A DNA stretch of 64,000 nt from Zhihengliuella sp. (GCF_031178195.1 NZ_JAPSJL010000011.1:27562-91561), one strand, 5' to 3'. Shown: positions 49,805 through 58,747, counted from the first letter of the stretch. Program-made: numbers and translations. Notes: generated from the letters alone by a model not told the origin.

Positions 49805-51241
49805 GTGAGCACCACCCGCACCCGTTACGCAGTGATCGGCACCGGCAACCGCTGCCAGATGTACATCGAGGCGATCCTCGGTCCGCACGCCGACGTCGCC
49901 GAGCTCGTGGCCCTCGCGGACACCAACCCGGGCCGCGTCGAGTACTACCAGGACGTCGTCGAGCAGACCTTTGGCGAGCGGGTCGCCGCGTTCGACCCCG
50001 CCGACCTGACGGCGTTCATCGCCGGGCAGCGGATCGACCGGGTCATCATCACCACCCCCGACTTCACCCACGCGGACCTCGTGTGCGAGGCGCTGGAGGC
50101 CGGCGCCGACGTCGTCGTCGAGAAGCCCCTGACCGTGAGCGCGGAGGCCTCGGCCCGCATCGCCGAGGCGGTGGAGCGCACCGGGCGGGAGGTGATCGTG
50201 ACGTTCAACTACCGCTACTCGCCGCGCAACACGGCCCTGAGGGCCGCCATCCAGGACGGTCTGATCGGCCGGGTCACGTCCATCGACTTCGCCTGGGTCC
50301 TGGACACCGTCCACGGCGCCGACTACTTCCGCCGCTGGCACCGCATCAAGGAGAACTCCGGCGGCCTGCTGGTGCACAAGTCCAGCCACCACTTCGACCT
50401 GGTCAACTGGTGGCTGGGCGACACCCCGGAGCGCGTGTACGCCGCCGGCGGGCTGAAGTTCTATGGGGCCCCGAACGCAGCCGCGCGCGGCGTCGTCGTG
50501 CACGAGCGCGGGACCCGCGACGACAGCGCCGAGGATCCGTTCGCGCTGGACCTGCGCTCGGACGAGCGGCTGAAACGGCTCTATCTGGACAACGAGGAAC
50601 ACGACGGGTACCGGCGCGACCAGGACGTCTTCGCCGACGGCATCACCATCGAGGACAACCTCGCGCTCGTCGTCGACTACTCCGGCGGCGCCGTGCTCTC
50701 CTACAGCCTCAACGCCCACAGCCCGTGGGAGGGCTACCGCGTGGCCGTCAACGGGACCGAGGGCCGGCTGGAGCTCGACGTCGTCGAGCGAGCCGCGGTG
50801 CTCCCCGCGGAGGGCGGCGCCCCCGTGGACCCGTCGGTGTACGACGACGAGGTGGGCAGCCACGTGCGCAGCACCGGCGAGCGGCTGATCCTGCAGCGGC
50901 ACTGGGAGGAGGCCCACGAGCTGGAGATCGTCAATGGCGAGGGCGCCCACGGCGGCGGCGACGGCCTCCTGCTGGCCGACCTCTTCCGGGGCCCGGGTGA
51001 GGACCCCTACCGGCGTCCGGCCGGCCTGGTGGACGGGATCCAGGCGATCGCCGTCGGCATCTGCGGCAACGCGTCCCTCGCGTCCGGGCAGGCGGTCCGC
51101 GTCGACGACGTCGACCTGGGGCTCGGACGCGCCCGCGGGGCCGCCGTCCGCGCCGGCGGGCGGGCCCCCGGTGCGGGCGCCGGTGCGGATGCGGCGGCCG
51201 GGGCGGGCGTCGCGGCGCCGGCCGTCTGGGGGTCGGCATGA
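49805..51241 (+). CDS. Gfo/Idh/MocA-family oxidoreductase
   Basis: 478 residues from a GTG. The N-terminal NAD-binding domain opens YAVIGTGNRCQMYIEAILGP and contains the EKP motif VVVEKPLTV. The catalytic segment includes FNYRYSPRNTALR and the KSSHHFDLVNWWLGD histidine motif. It oxidises or reduces a sugar or sugar derivative, often at C3. The end carries an Ala/Gly-rich tail of ~40 residues. An AGGAG site lies 12 bases ahead of the GTG. It overlaps the epimerase gene as ATGA. It is one of three Gfo/Idh proteins in the locus. Confidence 0.9.
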   Translation: MSTTRTRYAVIGTGNRCQMYIEAILGPHADVAELVALADTNPGRVEYYQDVVEQTFGERVAAFDPADLTAFIAGQRIDRVIITTPDFTHADLVCEALEAGADVVVEKPLTVSAEASARIAEAVERTGREVIVTFNYRYSPRNTALRAAIQDGLIGRVTSIDFAWVLDTVHGADYFRRWHRIKENSGGLLVHKSSHHFDLVNWWLGDTPERVYAAGGLKFYGAPNAAARGVVVHERGTRDDSAEDPFALDLRSDERLKRLYLDNEEHDGYRRDQDVFADGITIEDNLALVVDYSGGAVLSYSLNAHSPWEGYRVAVNGTEGRLELDVVERAAVLPAEGGAPVDPSVYDDEVGSHVRSTGERLILQRHWEEAHELEIVNGEGAHGGGDGLLLADLFRGPGEDPYRRPAGLVDGIQAIAVGICGNASLASGQAVRVDDVDLGLGRARGAAVRAGGRAPGAGAGADAAAGAGVAAPAVWGSA

Positions 51242-52155
51242 GCGCATCAACCCAGCCGATCATCGTCACCGGCGGGTCCGGGCGCCTCGGCCGCAGCGTG
51301 GTCGAGGGCTTCGCCGCGGCCGGGCACCGGGTCGTCAGCGTCGACCGGCAGGGGCCGCCCGAGCGGGCCGACGGCGTCCGCTACGAGGACGTTGACCTCC
51401 TCGACGCCCGCGCCACGGAGGAGCTCTTCACGCGACTCGGCCCGGCCGCCGTCGTCTCCCTGGCGGCGATCGCCGTGCCCTTCAGCGCGCCCGAGGACGT
51501 CATCCTGAAGACCAACGCCGGCATCGCGCACAGTGTCACCGCTGCGGCGGTGGCCTCCGGCGCGCGGAAGGTCATCGTCGCCTCCAGCCCCTCGATCATG
51601 GGCTACGGCTCCCCGGCGGGCTGGGTTCCGCCGCGGCTCCCGCTGGACGAGGACGTGACGCCGCGCCCCTGGCACGCCTACGGCCTCTCGAAGTACGTCG
51701 CCGAGCAGGTCGCGGCGATGTTCGCCGCCCAGCACGGCCCCGGCGACGGGGAGAATGGCGTGAAGTTCGCGTCCTTCCGGCCCTGCTACGTGATCGCGCC
51801 CGAGGAGTGGGAGGGCGCCCCGACTCAGCAGGGGCACACGGTCGCCGAGCGCCTGGAGGATCCCCGGCTGTCCGCGCCGGCGCTCTTCAACTACGTGGAC
51901 GCCCGCGACGTCACCGACTTCCTGCTGCTCCTGCTGGAGCGGATGCACCTCATCGAGAACGGCGACGTGTTCTTCGTCGGCGCCGCGGACGCCATGGCCC
52001 GGGCACCGCTGGCCGAGGTGATCCCGGAGGTCTACCCGGAGCTGGCGCACCTGGCCGGCGGGCTGACCGGCTCGTCGCCCGCGTTCAGCATCGAGAAGGC
52101 GCGCCGCGTGCTCGGCTGGGAGCCGAAGCGCAGCTGGCGCACGGAGCTGCGCTAG
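51238..52155 (+). CDS. NAD-dependent epimerase/dehydratase family protein
   Basis: 305 residues, short-chain (extended SDR) fold. The nucleotide motif is VTGGSGRLGRSVVEGFAAAG. The catalytic pair YGLSK (YxxxK) follows the serine-bearing ASSPSIMGYG strand. The segment PPRLPLDEDVTPRPWHAYGL is typical of sugar or uronate epimerase/dehydrogenases. A uronate dehydrogenase or sugar-nucleotide epimerase are both possible; the free-sugar context favours the former, as inference. Its ATG overlaps the preceding stop. A strong hairpin follows. Confidence 0.85.
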   Translation: MSASTQPIIVTGGSGRLGRSVVEGFAAAGHRVVSVDRQGPPERADGVRYEDVDLLDARATEELFTRLGPAAVVSLAAIAVPFSAPEDVILKTNAGIAHSVTAAAVASGARKVIVASSPSIMGYGSPAGWVPPRLPLDEDVTPRPWHAYGLSKYVAEQVAAMFAAQHGPGDGENGVKFASFRPCYVIAPEEWEGAPTQQGHTVAERLEDPRLSAPALFNYVDARDVTDFLLLLLERMHLIENGDVFFVGAADAMARAPLAEVIPEVYPELAHLAGGLTGSSPAFSIEKARRVLGWEPKRSWRTELR

Positions 52156-52184
52156 TGGGGGGCGTACGCAAGAGGGGGGATGGA

Positions 52185-52216
52185 TGCGCCCGGATCCTGC
52201 ATCGGATCCGGGCGCA
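52185..52216. terminator. Strong hairpin between the sugar operon and the small-peptide unit
   Basis: TGCGCCCGGATCC (52185-52197) and GGATCCGGGCGCA (52204-52216) are perfect 13-base complements around TGCATC. It closes the epimerase operon on the plus strand and the small-peptide operon on the minus strand. Confidence 0.7.
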
Positions 52217-52258
52217 ACCACGTCCGAACTGTCGGCGACAATACCGCTCGCCCAATGG

Positions 52259-52417
52259 TCAATTCCGTAGGTTGCGCCGCCTGGTATAGATGAATCCGTA
52301 AGCGCTGAGGAGGCTCGTGGCGAGGGCGAAGAGCGCCACAAGCTCCTGTCCCCCGATGAAGGCGCCCACCGCGACGGTCAAGAAGACGACTGCGGCAATG
52401 GCGAATAGCCAAATCAT
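52259..52417 (-). CDS. Small two-helix membrane peptide (immunity-like), 52 residues
   Basis: This short gene starts MIWLFAIAAVVFLTVAVGAF and ends with the basic tail YTRRRNLRN. Two hydrophobic stretches (residues ~2-20 and ~26-44) are separated by IGGQE, so it should be a membrane hairpin with a positive cytoplasmic end. The ATG at 52417 has a GAGGA site and lies 22 nt after the peptide gene upstream, so the two are co-transcribed. Size and layout resemble immunity proteins of small bacteriocins, or the second peptide of a two-peptide system. I recognise no family. Codon use is less GC-rich than in neighbours (ATT, TTG, CTA, AAT). Confidence 0.6.
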   Translation of the reverse strand: MIWLFAIAAVVFLTVAVGAFIGGQELVALFALATSLLSAYGFIYTRRRNLRN

Positions 52418-52439
52418 AAAGGTTCCTCTGGTCCGATGA

Positions 52440-52604
52440 CTAGACGTTGCGGCATCCGGAGACTGTCGTCAATCCACTCAATGAATAACTGATCCCGGCG
52501 ATAACCAGTGTTCCACCGCCTGTGAACGCTGCTGCTATAAGTGAGGCAGTGGTGACGACGTGACCGAGCCATGAGGCCAAGCACATCGCTTGATTCCAGT
52601 TCAT
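52440..52604 (-). CDS. Small hydrophobic Gly/Ala/Thr-rich peptide (bacteriocin-like), 54 residues
   Basis: It starts MNWNQAMCLASWLGHVV. Its body is a long hydrophobic run rich in Ala, Gly, Thr and Ser (AAAFTGGGTLVIAG), and it ends SGCRNV. Cysteines at residues 8 and 51 could form a disulfide closing the peptide. It has almost no charge. There is no cleavable Sec signal, no double-glycine leader and no modification or export gene nearby. The ATG at 52604 has GGGGGAT four to nine bases ahead and a consensus promoter upstream. A bacteriocin, holin-like or membrane-toxin role is inferred from size and from the following membrane peptide. No family is recognised. Confidence 0.55.
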   Translation of the reverse strand: MNWNQAMCLASWLGHVVTTASLIAAAFTGGGTLVIAGISYSLSGLTTVSGCRNV

Positions 52605-52644
52605 GGATCCCCCGTGTTCATTCTCCAGTCGTTTGGGAATTGAG

Positions 52645-52673
52645 AATCTACCGACGTCGGTGACTTGCGTCAA
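52645..52673 (-). promoter_or_regulatory. Consensus promoter of the small-peptide operon
   Basis: Minus strand: TTGACG (52673-52668), 17-bp spacer containing the palindrome CCGACGTCGG, TAGATT (52650-52645). The leader would be ~34 nt. The 338-nt gap 52605-52942 is AT-richer than the rest. Besides this promoter it holds AAGGCC/GGCCTT inverted repeats near 52766-52793 and the upstream region of the monooxygenase gene, but no further gene. Confidence 0.7.
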
Positions 52674-52942
52674 AAATAACTAGGCAAACCCTCACCGGCT
52701 GGGGGCCTCCTGTTTGCGTGCGGCTATATTGACACGGCGATGACACTTGTGCTGAGGCGCACGGTAAGGCCATTGAGAAAGGCCCGGCCTTAAATTGAAG
52801 ATCGCATTTTGATCAGCGGTGCTGACTCGTCTCCAGCAGAGAGCGTCGTGGACGGTGGTTGCTTCGAAGGGAAAAGTCTCCCCGGGGGCGCGGACCCTGC
52901 TGTAGCGTCGGAGGGAGTCTTCGCCGCACGGAGGTGTCCGGA

Positions 52943-54283
52943 ATGCTCCACCCGCTGCCAGTGACCGATCAGTGCCGACGCGCTGCCGACGATGACCTGC
53001 GCGTGCTCGTCGTGGGCGCCGGCATCGCCGGTCTCACGGTCGCGGGGCTGCTGCGCCGGCGGGGCCACCGGCCCGTCGTGGTCGAGCGGCGCCGCGAGGA
53101 CGCCGACCCCGGCTACATGCTCGCCCTCATGCCCATCGTGGATGCGGCGCTCGAGGAACTCGGCGCGCGCGAGGCCTACCGCTCCGCGAGCACACCTCTG
53201 CGCCGGTACCGGGTCTTGTCCCACCGGGGCGCCCCGCTGCGGACCGACGACATGACCGACATCGTCGGCGAGTACGGCGACTACCGCGGCATCGGCCGCG
53301 GCCCGCTCGTCGACGTCCTCACGCAGGAGGGCTGCGACGTCGCCTTCGGGACCACGGTCACCGGCCTCGAGGAGCACGACGGCGGTCCGGTCGCCGTCGA
53401 GTTCTCGACGCCGGGAGACGCTCGAGGGCCCGCGGCCGCGGACCGGGGGAGCACGACGGGCGAGTTCGATGCGGTGATCGTGGCCGATGGCCTCCACTCC
53501 GGCACGCGCCTCCTCCTGCCGGGACCGCTCGCCACGGTGGACGGTGTGGACACCGGTTGGGGCGGATGGGTCGTCTGGGTGGGACTGGACCCGTCCGACG
53601 AGCCCGCCGAAGAACTTGCAGAACCACCCGACGGGGGCGCCGGGCCGGGGAGCGACGAGAGCGCATCCGGGGCCGGGGCCGACCTGGGCGTCGAGCTCTG
53701 GGGGTCCGGCTTCTTCCTCGGCTCCTACCCGGTCAAGGGCGCCCTGGGGGCATTCCTCGGCGGACCGGAGGAGCTCACCGCGGCCGGTCCCGAGGCCTAT
53801 GTGGAGCGCGTGCGCTCCGAGCTCTCCACGATCACGCCCCGCACGGGGCGCCTGCTGCGGGCGCTGCAGGAGGCGGAGGACCCCTTCTTCTGGCCGCTGA
53901 CCGACGTCCGGGCGCGGCGCTGGGCGTCCGGCCGGACGGTGCTGCTGGGGGACGCCGCCGCCGGCTTCCTGCCCACCGCGGGGATCGGCGCCGGCATGGC
54001 CATGGAGTCGGCGTGGATGCTGGCCGGCGCGCTCGACGGCGCCGCCGCGGCGGACGTGCCCCAGCGGTTGGCCGCCTACGAGACCGCCCAGCGGCCCCGG
54101 GTCGAGGCCGCTCAGGACACCTCGCGGCGGCTGGCCCGGATCATGTTCCGCGGCGGACGCCTGATGGCGGGCCTGCGCGACCTGGCGGCCCGCGCCACGA
54201 GCGTCGAGGTCGCCGTCAAACCCATTCTCCGGCTCCTGCAGCACCCCGCCGACCCGGGGGTCTTCCGCCGGCAGCCGGAGTGA
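52943..54283 (+). CDS. FAD-dependent monooxygenase (aromatic hydroxylase type)
   Basis: 446 residues. The FAD-binding motif is LVVGAGIAGLTVAGLLRRRG, the middle motif is EFDAVIVADGLHSGTR (DG fingerprint), and the second FAD motif is VLLGDAAAGFLPTAGIGAGM. This is the PHBH-like group A flavin monooxygenase layout. The substrate is unknown. A flexible insertion (GPGSDESASGAGAD, residues ~233-250) interrupts the substrate domain. The ATG at 52943 has a GGAGG site. It is not obviously part of the sugar locus and ends 24 bp from the convergent M24 gene. Confidence 0.88.
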   Translation: MLHPLPVTDQCRRAADDDLRVLVVGAGIAGLTVAGLLRRRGHRPVVVERRREDADPGYMLALMPIVDAALEELGAREAYRSASTPLRRYRVLSHRGAPLRTDDMTDIVGEYGDYRGIGRGPLVDVLTQEGCDVAFGTTVTGLEEHDGGPVAVEFSTPGDARGPAAADRGSTTGEFDAVIVADGLHSGTRLLLPGPLATVDGVDTGWGGWVVWVGLDPSDEPAEELAEPPDGGAGPGSDESASGAGADLGVELWGSGFFLGSYPVKGALGAFLGGPEELTAAGPEAYVERVRSELSTITPRTGRLLRALQEAEDPFFWPLTDVRARRWASGRTVLLGDAAAGFLPTAGIGAGMAMESAWMLAGALDGAAAADVPQRLAAYETAQRPRVEAAQDTSRRLARIMFRGGRLMAGLRDLAARATSVEVAVKPILRLLQHPADPGVFRRQPE

Positions 54284-54307
54284 CCCGGCTGCCGCCCGGT
54301 GTCCGGG

Positions 54308-55489
54308 TTAGCGGCGCAGGACCGCCGGGCGCAGCCGGCCGCCCACCTCGACGGCCGGCCAGCGCGGATCCACCGACAGGACGTCGACGTACGGCTCGCC
54401 GTCGCGCAGCGTCAGCAGCACGGTGTCCTCGACCTTGGCGGTGACGCCGTCCGGACCGGAGGCGCTGGGGTTCCAGGCGAAGGCCTGGTCGGCGACGATC
54501 GCGTCCGGCAGGCCGGGGGAGAGGCGCGGATCCCGGCCGTCGTACCCGGCGACGCCGCCCTGGTGGTGCCGCGTCCACTCGTCCTCCGCGAAGCCGTGCC
54601 GCGGGTAGGAGCCCTGGATCAACGGCAGCATCCCGGTCAGCGGGTCACCGGGTCGCAGCGCGTCGAGGATCTCACGCTCGACCTCGAGGATCGCGGCGTC
54701 CGCCTCCTCCTCGCCCTCGACCGGCTCCCCGAACGCGACCCACCGGGTGGCGTTGGCGATGAGCCCGTCACGGCGGGCGCAGACCACGGCCATGGCCCGT
54801 CGGCCCAGCGGCGCCGCCGTCGGCAGCGGGTGCCGGTGGGCCGCCCGCTGCTCGCCGGAGACCAGCAGGACCACCGGGTCCGCGCCGATCCCGATCAGCC
54901 CGGCCGCCAACTCCGCGGCGACCTCGCGCTCGGTCGTCTCCGCGGTCGTCGCGGTCAGGACGTCCGTGAGGACGATCGCGGTCTCCTCGCAGAGGCCGCG
55001 GTACCGCTCGACCTCCCCGGGGAGCAGCGGCGAGCGCGCCGCGCGCAGCTCCGCCTCGACGTCGGCCTCGTCCAGCAGCGTCCAGCCGGCGGCAGCCGGG
55101 AACCACCCGGCGACGTCGTCGAGGGAGCCGTGCCACTCGACGTCGTGCACGGTGACGCCCTCGGTCCCGCCGAGCTCCTCGGCCCGCAGACGCTCGGACT
55201 CGTTCGCGAAGACGCCCAGCTCGGTGCCGCCGTGGTGGACGAGCGCGCGGGCGATGGGCGCACCGGCCAGGCTGACGTGCGTCCGGGCGCCGCCGAGGAA
55301 CCAGCCCAGCGCCGCCGGGGAGGACAGCACGACGGCGTCGGCCCGGTGGCGCTCCAGGAGGTCGACGATCCTGGCCTGCTTGGCGGCGTGCTCCGCGGCG
55401 AGCCGGTCGAACTGCTCCGGCGTCAGGGCGGCGCCCGAGAGGGCGGCCGCCGGTGCCGGGCGGGTGGCGGAGGACGAGGACGGGGTCAT
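54308..55489 (-). CDS. M24-family peptidase-like (creatinase/aminopeptidase P fold) protein
   Basis: 393 residues. An N-terminal creatinase-type domain (EQFDRLAAEHAAKQARIVDL, AALGWFLGGARTHVS) is followed by a pita-bread C-terminal domain with RHHQGGVAGYDGRD. The usual five metal ligands of M24 peptidases are not all recognisable: the two aspartates are replaced (INATRWVAFG-like strand). It may therefore be a non-metal creatinase-like enzyme rather than a peptidase. The ATG at 55489 has an AGGAG site. It is the last gene of the minus-strand sugar operon, 44 nt after the Gfo/Idh-DUF6807 gene. Such genes recur in these clusters; the role is unknown. Confidence 0.78.
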   Translation of the reverse strand: MTPSSSSATRPAPAAALSGAALTPEQFDRLAAEHAAKQARIVDLLERHRADAVVLSSPAALGWFLGGARTHVSLAGAPIARALVHHGGTELGVFANESERLRAEELGGTEGVTVHDVEWHGSLDDVAGWFPAAAGWTLLDEADVEAELRAARSPLLPGEVERYRGLCEETAIVLTDVLTATTAETTEREVAAELAAGLIGIGADPVVLLVSGEQRAAHRHPLPTAAPLGRRAMAVVCARRDGLIANATRWVAFGEPVEGEEEADAAILEVEREILDALRPGDPLTGMLPLIQGSYPRHGFAEDEWTRHHQGGVAGYDGRDPRLSPGLPDAIVADQAFAWNPSASGPDGVTAKVEDTVLLTLRDGEPYVDVLSVDPRWPAVEVGGRLRPAVLRR

Positions 55490-55533
55490 GGGTGCTCCTG
55501 GTGCGATGAGGATACTGCGAACGTGGGTAGGGC

Positions 55534-57816
55534 TCAGCGGGCGGGGTGGACGGCCGATGCCGCGGGCCGCTGCGCGGCCGGCTGCTGCGACGCGAGTTGC
55601 TGTGCGGCCAGGGCCGCGACGGCCTCGCGGGACAGGCGGCCGTCGGCGACGATGACGCAAACGCCGCGCGCCACGGGCTGGCCGGGTTCGGCCAGGACCG
55701 GGGCATCCCACGCGAGGGATGCGCCCACACCCGGGTAGCCCGAGCAGCGGACGAACCACGGGTCCGCGTCCGTCGAGACGAAGATCAGCGTCGCCGCCCC
55801 CTGCCCCGTCTCGACGTCGGCGAGTGCGACGGCGTCGGAAGAGAAATCGGCGGAGAAGGCCAGCCAGTCGGTCACGCTGCCATGCACCGCGTCCTCGCCC
55901 TCGGCCTCCGCGGTGAAGATCTCCGCGCCGGAGACCTCCGGCAGCCGCCAGAAGAAGCCGCCGTACCCGCCGCGCTCGCGGCCGTTGGAGCCGGGGGAGC
56001 CGAGCGAGACGGGGCGCTCGCCGGCGGCGGTCAGCGCGTAGCGGAAGTCCAGCGCCCAGCCCGAGCCGCGGGCACCGTCCGGACCGGCTAGGTGCGGGGC
56101 GGCCTCGTCGTCGAGCGGCCGCGCGAGCACCTGGCGGTCCTCGCGGAGGAGGACGTCGCCGTCGTGCCCGTCGGCGCCGGCGCCGATCCACTCGAGCCGG
56201 GCCTTCAGCCGCTGGGCGCACGCGCCGTGCGCCTCGGCCTCCGTCACCACGGTCTCGGAGACCGTGCGGATCCGCCCGTGATCGGGACGCCAGATGTAGC
56301 GCCCGTCGGCGCGCGTGTAGGTGCGTCCGCCCCAGAAGTTGTTCCCGTCCACGTCCTGCAGCGCCACGGAGACGCCGAGGTGCCACGGGTGGTCCAGGGG
56401 CTGCTGGTCCGTGACGACGATGCCGGACAGGGTGCGGACCCGGTCCAGGAAGGGGCGCGGCGCGTTGGTCGGCGCGATGTCCGCGCCGGTGCGCAGGCGG
56501 GCGACCTCGACGCCGGAGCGGCCGCCCGGCGGGGTGATCCGCAGGGTGCCGCTGCTCGCCGGGGCGCCGGCCCACGGCGCCCCCAGCGACGCCCAGCCCG
56601 ACTGCGCCCGCACCGCGCGGGCCACGTAGTCCTCGATGTGCGGGACCACCGGGTGGAGGTCGGCGCCCTCGCCCTCCAGGCAGACCTGCGCCGTGGGGAT
56701 CGGGGTCGGATCCGGCGCGGTGCGGACGGCCTCCAGGACGCGCATGAAGGAGCCGGTCTCCTCGAGCGGGCAGAGCAACCGCCCGGCGGCACCGGTGCGC
56801 ACGTCGATCAGGTTCTCGAGCAGGTCTGTCCGCCCGAACTCGATGGCCCGCCCCGACTCGATGGCCTGGCCGACTCCGGAGCCCCCGGCGAGGTCGGGGT
56901 TCGGGGTGACGACCAGCTCGTCGCGCGTGTAGTGGAGGACGGCCTCGCCCTCGGTGCCGTAGACGGTGATCCACGGGTCCTGTGCCGTCTCGGCGCAGAC
57001 CGTGAGCGCGCACGTCACGGGGATCCCGGACGACGTCGTCACCCGCACCACGGACGTGTCGTCCGCCTCGATCCGGTGCGCGTGGTGGAGCTCCGTGGCC
57101 AGGTCGATGACGTCGTCCGCCGTCTTGGCGCCCGCGAGGTGCAGGGCGCTCATGACCGCGTGGGCCAGCGGGTTCGTGACGACGCCGTCCACCACCTGCA
57201 CGCCGTCCAGCACCCGGTGCCCGGCCCACGGCGAACGCTCGTAGTAGCCGCGGGTGCGCACCCAGAGGCCGCTCGCGCCCACCGCGCGCAGGCGCCCGAT
57301 GGGAGAGGCGCGGCCGTCGCCGGCGAACCAGCGGTCCAGCTCCTGCAGGGCCAGGGAGCCGATGGCCTGGAAGCCCACCTGCACGCGCCGGCCGGCCCGC
57401 TGCGCCGCGGCGAGCAGGTCCCCGTACTGCTCCATCGTGGCCGTCGGCGGCTTCTCCACGTAGACGTCCGCGCCGAGGGCGAGGGCGTCGAGCGCGATCC
57501 GGTGGTGGGTGCCGATCGGCGTCGAGACGATGACGATGTCCGGTCGGACCCCGGCATCGACCGCGTCGGCCAGCGACGGGAAGACGGGAGTGGCCGCGCC
57601 GCGCACGTCGGGGCCGGGATCGTGGACGTCCACGCCGGCGGCGAGGCGCATCTTGCCGAGGCCGACGAGGCGCTCGATGTTCAGCAGGTGCTGCCGGCCG
57701 AACCCGTTGAGGCCGATCAGCACGACGTCGGGCGCGTCCGTCGGCGCTCCGGCGGCCGGCGCTCCAGCGGTCTGCGGTGCGGCGGCCTGGGCCTCGGTGC
57801 CCTGGGTCTCTGTCAT
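55534..57816 (-). CDS. Gfo/Idh/MocA oxidoreductase fused to a DUF6807 (PmoA-like) domain
   Basis: 760 residues. Residues ~28-400 are a Gfo/Idh/MocA dehydrogenase (VVLIGLNGFGRQHLLNIERL, VYVEKPPTATMEQYGDLLAA). Residues ~430-745 are a DUF6807 beta-rich domain (PLDHPWHLGVSVALQDVDGN, NFWGGRTYTRADGRYIWRPD, GYGGFFWRLPE). Both ends have low-complexity tails (Ala/Pro, Gln/Ala). DUF6807 is of unknown function but resembles sugar-mutarotase-like sandwiches. The fusion suggests the domain binds or prepares the sugar oxidised by the dehydrogenase. The gene lies 28 nt after the isomerase gene in a five-gene operon. Confidence 0.88.
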   Translation of the reverse strand: MTETQGTEAQAAAPQTAGAPAAGAPTDAPDVVLIGLNGFGRQHLLNIERLVGLGKMRLAAGVDVHDPGPDVRGAATPVFPSLADAVDAGVRPDIVIVSTPIGTHHRIALDALALGADVYVEKPPTATMEQYGDLLAAAQRAGRRVQVGFQAIGSLALQELDRWFAGDGRASPIGRLRAVGASGLWVRTRGYYERSPWAGHRVLDGVQVVDGVVTNPLAHAVMSALHLAGAKTADDVIDLATELHHAHRIEADDTSVVRVTTSSGIPVTCALTVCAETAQDPWITVYGTEGEAVLHYTRDELVVTPNPDLAGGSGVGQAIESGRAIEFGRTDLLENLIDVRTGAAGRLLCPLEETGSFMRVLEAVRTAPDPTPIPTAQVCLEGEGADLHPVVPHIEDYVARAVRAQSGWASLGAPWAGAPASSGTLRITPPGGRSGVEVARLRTGADIAPTNAPRPFLDRVRTLSGIVVTDQQPLDHPWHLGVSVALQDVDGNNFWGGRTYTRADGRYIWRPDHGRIRTVSETVVTEAEAHGACAQRLKARLEWIGAGADGHDGDVLLREDRQVLARPLDDEAAPHLAGPDGARGSGWALDFRYALTAAGERPVSLGSPGSNGRERGGYGGFFWRLPEVSGAEIFTAEAEGEDAVHGSVTDWLAFSADFSSDAVALADVETGQGAATLIFVSTDADPWFVRCSGYPGVGASLAWDAPVLAEPGQPVARGVCVIVADGRLSREAVAALAAQQLASQQPAAQRPAASAVHPAR

Positions 57817-57844
57817 CGTGCTCTGCCTCCGTAGGTGCGGTTCG

Positions 57845-58747
57845 CTAGCGGGCGGGGACCGCTGCCGCGGCGCCGGCCTCGAGGTGCGGGAGCACCAGCT
57901 CGGTGTAGCGCTGCTTCATGGTCTCCAGTGTGAGGGCCGCGTCCTGGTGGTTGATCTCCTCGTTGAAGATCTCCACCTCCACCGGACCGGTGTAGCCGGC
58001 CTCGGCGACCCAGCGGGAGATCGTCGCGAAGTCAACGTAGCCGTCTCCCATCATGCCGCGCGACTTCAGCGCGTCGGCGGCGATCGGCAGGTTGAAGTCG
58101 CAGATCTGGTAGCTGGCGATCCTGCCCTCGCGCCCGGCGCGGGCGATCTGCTCCTGCAGTTGCGGGTCCCACCAGACGTGGAACGTGTCCACCACGACGC
58201 CGACCGTCTCGGCAGGGTGCGGCGCGGCCAGATCGAGCGCCTGCCCTAGCGTGGAGAGGACCGCCCGGTCCGCCGCGTACATGGGGTGCAGCGGCTCCAG
58301 CACCAGCCGGACGCCGTGCTCGGCTGCGAACGGCACCAGCTCGGCCAGCCCGGCGGCGACCCGCTCGCGGGCGGCCACCACGTCCTTGTCGGCGGGGTCG
58401 CCGACGCCGCCGAGGACACCCGCGGCGGCCGGCAGCCCGCCGACCACCATGATCAGCTCGCGGGCTCCGATCGCGGCGGTCTCGAGGATCGCCGCCCGGT
58501 TCGACTCCAGCGCGGCGGCCCGGCCGGCGTCGTCCGACGCCGTGAGGAACCCGCCGCGGCACAGCGTGGTGGCGCTCAGGCCGGCGCCGGCGATGATCGC
58601 CGCGGCGCGCTCGGCGCCGCCGGCCTGCTCCAGCAGGTGCCGCCAGGGGCCGATGTGCGCCAGCCCCGCGTCGGCGACGGCGGACGCCGCCTGCTCGAGG
58701 GTGAGGTTCGGCGTCGTGCCCGTGTTCAGCGAGAGTTCGAAGCTCAT
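57845..58747 (-). CDS. Sugar phosphate isomerase/epimerase-family TIM barrel
   Basis: 300 residues, xylose-isomerase-like (AP endonuclease 2) barrel. The metal ligands are visible: glutamate in RLVLEPLHPMYAADRA, aspartate/histidine in GVVVDTFHVWWDP, and glutamate in GPVEVEIFNEEI. Members isomerise, epimerise or, in 3-keto-glycoside pathways, eliminate. The ATG overlaps the DUF993 gene stop as ATGA, so the two are made together. Together with the Gfo/Idh proteins it fits oxidation-then-rearrangement of an unusual sugar. Confidence 0.88.
   Translation of the reverse strand: MSFELSLNTGTTPNLTLEQAASAVADAGLAHIGPWRHLLEQAGGAERAAAIIAGAGLSATTLCRGGFLTASDDAGRAAALESNRAAILETAAIGARELIMVVGGLPAAAGVLGGVGDPADKDVVAARERVAAGLAELVPFAAEHGVRLVLEPLHPMYAADRAVLSTLGQALDLAAPHPAETVGVVVDTFHVWWDPQLQEQIARAGREGRIASYQICDFNLPIAADALKSRGMMGDGYVDFATISRWVAEAGYTGPVEVEIFNEEINHQDAALTLETMKQRYTELVLPHLEAGAAAAVPAR

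Noticed and set aside
52152..52412. 86-codon minus-strand frame overlapping the small membrane peptide
   Set aside because: It is Arg/Pro-rich, crosses the terminator hairpin and has no ribosome site. The alternative frame with the two-helix peptide is better supported.
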